Made by a program: the position numbers and the translations under genes. Positions 61,001 through 64,000 of a stretch of DNA of 64,000 nt are shown piece by piece. Every line of letters begins with the position of its first letter. The first letter of the stretch is position 1. A model generated the notes under the pieces. It was not told the origin of the DNA. It did not search any database and worked only from the letters and a program-made list of their open reading frames with translations. This DNA is from Spirodela intermedia (taxonomy: Eukaryota > Streptophyta > Magnoliopsida > Alismatales > Araceae), in the NCBI GenBank assembly GCA_902729315.2, contig LR746264.1, positions 8,463,878-8,527,877 on the forward strand, written 5' to 3'.

Positions 61001-64000
61001 TTCACCAGCTTTCTACACGTGTGAGAACATTTATCTCTGCTTTAATAGTGGATTTGATGTCTTTTAATCCTATAAACAGTTTTCCCCTCCATGTGCTCCT
61101 ATTTGGATATGTTTTTAATATCATTGGTTTCAATGCCTTTTGGGTTGCCATCTTTCTTGACATTCACTGCTTTGATCCCGGAACAAAGAATTATGCTATT
61201 TGATTGTGTCCATCTACAAGTATTCTGACTTTATTGTTCGAATTTCCTTCATGATTTTAATTACTGTTAAATTTTTATCCTCCTGATGAAGCAATATTGA
61301 TTACCTGCATTGATTGTAATGTTCTTGACGTTACTTGATTCCTATGATATAAATGTGTCGACTAAGAATATTATACATTTTAATTTGAGATTAGCATGTA
61401 TTGTAACTTCTATAAAGTCACTAATATTTCTGTAATTTTATGATATTAAGCTACTTCCGCAATTTTCCGTGAATTGTTACCGTTTTCTTGAAAATTATGC
61501 CATTTCTACTCTTTTCCGTTAACTTTGGAGATATTTCCTTAAATTAGAGGTTCTTATGTACCTTCCCATCGAATTGGGAGTTGTTTCCGTAAATTTATTT
61601 CGTAATAATGTCCACGAAGATAATTTTCAATTTGGATGCTGCTGCAAATATTTTTATGGTTATGATGCGTAATGAACTGCAGTTAAATTATAAGCTTCTG
61701 CAACTTTCTTCCATGAAGCTTTTGACTTTGTTCATCAACCACGTATTTTTTTCCATCTTTACAACTGTTGTGTGGAATTGTAGAGCATCACAAGAAAGTT
61801 ACCATTATCAATAGTCATTTGTGAGTTATTCTTCATCTGATTGCACCAAGTATATCATCTTCTCAGGTTGGGTTCTCTCATGCAAACATTCTCCGGACTA
61901 TAATCCAGCGTGCATGCCTGCGGTTTCCTTCTCTTTCATTTCGCAGAAATATTTTGAATGTATCATCTGGAAGACGAAGTTCTTTGTTGAAGAATAAGAT
62001 CATCTCAAAGTCCACAGGCGTGCAAAAGGTTTTTGTCTTATTTGGAGGAGAAACTTCAGAGCGTCAAGTATCTCTGATGAGTGGAACAAATGTGTGGCTT
62101 AACTTACAATCCTTTGATGATGTAATCAATTTTAACTCATGTTGGTCCTACAGCATATTTTTATTCAATATTCTATGCTTTGTATTCCTGTATCTTTGCT
62201 TCTGAGGATTCCAATGATATGCTTAGAGTTATTTTTTCTCCTGAAATTTTTACCACACTGTGGATGATTATCTCAGATGTCACCTTTTAAAATTGATTGG
62301 TTAGTATGGAATTCAGTTAAGCATATGTATAGGTTAGACCTTAATCTAGATAGACTTCCATGAAGCTTTTCACAAAGCGGAGCTGAGACTTGTGTCTTTC
62401 AGGTTGGCAGGAAATGTTTTACATTAACACCATACCGACCTAAAACTAATGAAGACACCTGGTGGCGGCACCATATGTAAATTAATCCCCTTGAGATCCT
62501 GTTAGATTCCTGAAAGATAAATGCCCCTCACAAAATGGGATCTTCCATGCTTCAGAGAAATACGCGTCATAGTTGATTTTTATGGGCATTCTTGTTATTT
62601 AGCATCCCCTTGAGGTCACTTTGTTGGGATTCCCTTTTTTCTGGTAAGTTCAAGTAGATAGACTAAATAATGATGATTCAGATGTTGTCTGTTATAATGA
62701 ATGTTAGGTTTATACCTTCCTTTTGATCGTGCAGCTTCATGAGCTTGATAACCAAATATATCCGAAGAATTCTTTCGATGGACTTTATGTGGTTAATGCA
62801 ATGGAATGAATGTCTCTCTTAGTGATGTACTCCATTTATTCCGTTCTTTTTGCTAGTGGTATTTATTAGCATATCTTTCTTCCGAATGTTGTGTTAGCAT
62901 GTCCCAATATCTAGAATAAAATCACGTCCAACTATGGTGGTGAGAGTGTCAAACACATCATGATTTACTGCCCTGGTGACCATTATTTTTCTGCTTGTTC
63001 GTTGTTCCCTTTTTATTGTTAATTCACTTTATTAAGTTCTCTAAATTTCAGCTTGATGTCACCCCATGTTTGCTTGCTCCAGCGAATGGATATTTTTGTA
63101 AAGGTGACAAAAATGAAGTAAATAACTCAATTCCCATGGTCGTTTGGTCTTTACCGTAAGTGTCATTTCACATCTTCAATCACCGATTACTTTCTTCAGT
63201 TCATTCACTCATAGTTATGTTTTTCTTTTTCTTCTCCTATTATAATACATTTATAATTCCTTTTTTGCATATCGCGTGAAGTTTATTTGTATTTCACTAG
63301 CTGAATTAAAAAAAATTAAATTGAAGCTTTGGGTACTGGATTGCACCACATAAAACTATAAATCATATATAATGAAAAAGGTAGGGCTACAACATTTCAA
63401 TCCATATTGTCTCAAAGTTTCCTCAATGAAGAAACTGGGTAACTTGTTTTCCTATTTTAGCAAGCGGTCTGCATCATGAAAGATCAGTACCTTATGATTA
63501 TAGGTAGGCAATCAATGTTCTGACATGTTCTATAGATTTTCCTTTTTTCAGGCTTTACATTATTGAGAATTGTGTAAGAAACTATAGATATGGCTTCTTT
63601 TCTCTTCAAATATTTGATTGTGTATATCTTATAATCATTTGGGTTGCCACTTGTAACCAGACCCATTTTTTGTTGTAGCAGTTATTCTATTGTTCTACGT
63701 CATACGACAGAAGAAGTGTTTGCTGCTTGTCTTGAAGCAATTGAACCAGCTAGGGCTGCATTTGGATCCCGTTTACGTGGCCAAGTGATGTCTGAACTTG
63801 AGGAAGGTCTAAAGAAACATGGCTGGTTTTCAGGCTTTGACATATATGATGATCTTCCCAAGAAAGTTCCACTGGATGAATGGATTAGACAAGTGAAGGA
63901 TGCTGATGCAGTTGTGTTTATTGCAGGTTAAGATCCTCAATCAGTTGCATTTATCTAATGGACACAGTGACAAAATTGTTTACCTAATGGACATACCTGC
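49061..64000 (+). CDS. DDL: D-alanine-D-alanine ligase family protein, plastid type, two fused units; partial at right edge
   Basis: Ligases of this family join two D-alanines with ATP, a step of peptidoglycan synthesis; in mosses the plant enzyme acts in chloroplast peptidoglycan and division. Exons: 49061-49417, 50063-50134, 51600-51643, 51724-51835, 51967-52038, 55291-55353, 56949-57026, 57144-57236, 57318-57437, 59146-59229, 59412-59624, 59746-59793, 61867-62121, 63052-63155, 63682-63926, then beyond the window; all joins keep frame. A basic Ser-rich leader of about 85 residues is probably a transit peptide. Unit 1 keeps GGPSAERGISLNSA, HGRFGEDGGIQ, VKPIVAGSSIGV, FDYRRKYLP, FARIDGW and DINLISGM. 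Bacterial enzymes usually have E-x-N and SPGM at the last site, here D-x-N and ISGM. Unit 2 starts in exon 13 (VFVLFGGETSERQVSLMSG). Two tandem units are known in plant DDL proteins. The TTATTC start of exon 15 was chosen over a CAG three bases earlier because it gives Pro-Tyr-Ser, as in the family. Confidence 0.95.
53024..53203 (+). repeat. Array of six small hairpins with a shared loop, in DDL intron 5
   Basis: Six consecutive inverted repeats share the loop TGGATT or close to it: 53024-53041 (TGCTTG/CAAGCA), 53043-53060 (CCCTTG/CAAGGG), 53071-53092 (GATCTT/AGGATC, one wobble), 53099-53126 (ATCGATCCTTG/CAGGGATTGGT, three wobbles), 53128-53159 (AAATTGG/CCAATTT outside CTTG/CAAG) and 53186-53203 (GCCTTG/CAAGGC). 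The inner TTG/CAA is constant while outer bases differ but stay paired. A related inverted repeat follows at 53264-53295. Confidence 0.75.
53540..53700 (+). repeat. Degenerate TTTCCTAGTT repeats, LTR-like
   Basis: About seven variants of TTTCCTAGTTTGT follow one another and lead to GTTGTATAT. A similar stretch lies in DDL intron 9 at about 58700-58805, where GTATATAACAG follows. Such repeats ending in a TATA-like motif resemble decayed copia LTRs; this is not proven. Confidence 0.5.
53705..55026 (-). mobile_element. Miniature non-autonomous LTR retrotransposon (TRIM-like) in DDL intron 5
   Basis: Two direct repeats of 188 and 183 bp (53705-53892 and 54844-55026) start TGTAGAAAAT and end CAACA. 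On the minus strand, the right LTR is followed directly by TGGTATCAGAG (54833-54843), the initiator-Met tRNA primer site. A polypurine tract GAAGGGGGGA (about 53894-53903) lies next to the left LTR. Flanks GTATA (53700-53704) and GTCTA (55027-55031) look like a 5-bp target duplication with one change. The 940-bp interior has no gag-pol motifs and holds degenerate repeats around GAAAGATACT and GATGGCAGTGATG. It cannot move alone. It lies antisense to the DDL gene. Confidence 0.88.
55872..55908 (+). repeat. (GGGGA)n tract, seven units, in DDL intron 6
   Basis: Seven G4 runs separated by single A bases, on the transcribed gene's sense strand. Short single-base loops make this a strong G-quadruplex candidate in both DNA and pre-mRNA. 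Confidence 0.95.

Noticed and set aside
49061-64000. Bacterial contamination or recent horizontal transfer for the D-Ala-D-Ala ligase
   Set aside because: The gene has at least fourteen GT/AG introns and a two-unit layout known from plants, so it is a normal plant gene.

Overview
This is nuclear DNA of a seed plant, probably an angiosperm. Three intron-bearing plant gene families are recognisable (a TOL/TOM1-like protein, LURP-one-related proteins and a plastid-type D-Ala-D-Ala ligase). They are separated by LTR retrotransposons of the Athila (Ty3/gypsy) and Ty1/copia types and by many CT/GA microsatellites. I cannot name the species. No rRNA, tRNA, CRISPR or prokaryotic feature was found.

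Layout. 1-5163 (minus): 5' eight exons of a TOL gene, running off the left edge. 6.36-8.54 kb (minus): a broken LURP-one-related (LOR) copy followed by an intact three-exon LOR gene. 8.9-17.7 kb: a dispersed repeat in two facing copies, with an Athila gag fragment between them. 17.8-27.2 kb: an Athila complex with a partial LTR, a complete 5' LTR, a tRNA-Asp primer site, a gag-pol frame with about eight nonsense codons, and then a full-length LTR in the WRONG orientation. 27.2-35.1 kb: a 41-bp minisatellite, an LTR scrap next to a SINE-like head, and a decayed copia pol split by an Athila-type solo LTR with an ACTAC target duplication. 36.4-41.0 kb: a second copy of the LOR segment, whose LOR gene has a premature stop and a lost normal stop. 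41.6-43.0 kb (minus): a third, intact and divergent LOR gene. 43.9-47.6 kb: a GC-rich, microsatellite-dense stretch with no assignable gene. 49.06 kb to the right edge (plus): the first fifteen exons of a D-alanine-D-alanine ligase gene with two fused ligase units. Its introns hold a complete miniature LTR element, a series of hairpins and a G4-capable GGGGA tract.

How it fits together. The two LOR segments (about 6.99-10.98 and 36.4-40.98 kb) align end to end in the same direction. The roughly 25 kb between them is mostly retroelement sequence, so the simplest reading is an old tandem duplication pushed apart by nested insertions. A 406-bp TG...CA insertion is present in copy 2 and absent from copy 1, so it postdates the duplication. 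The housekeeping genes at the two ends (endosomal sorting; plastid D-Ala-D-Ala ligase) show no functional link to each other or to the LOR genes. All exon boundaries were read by eye from splice sites and family knowledge; no alignment or transcript data were available.
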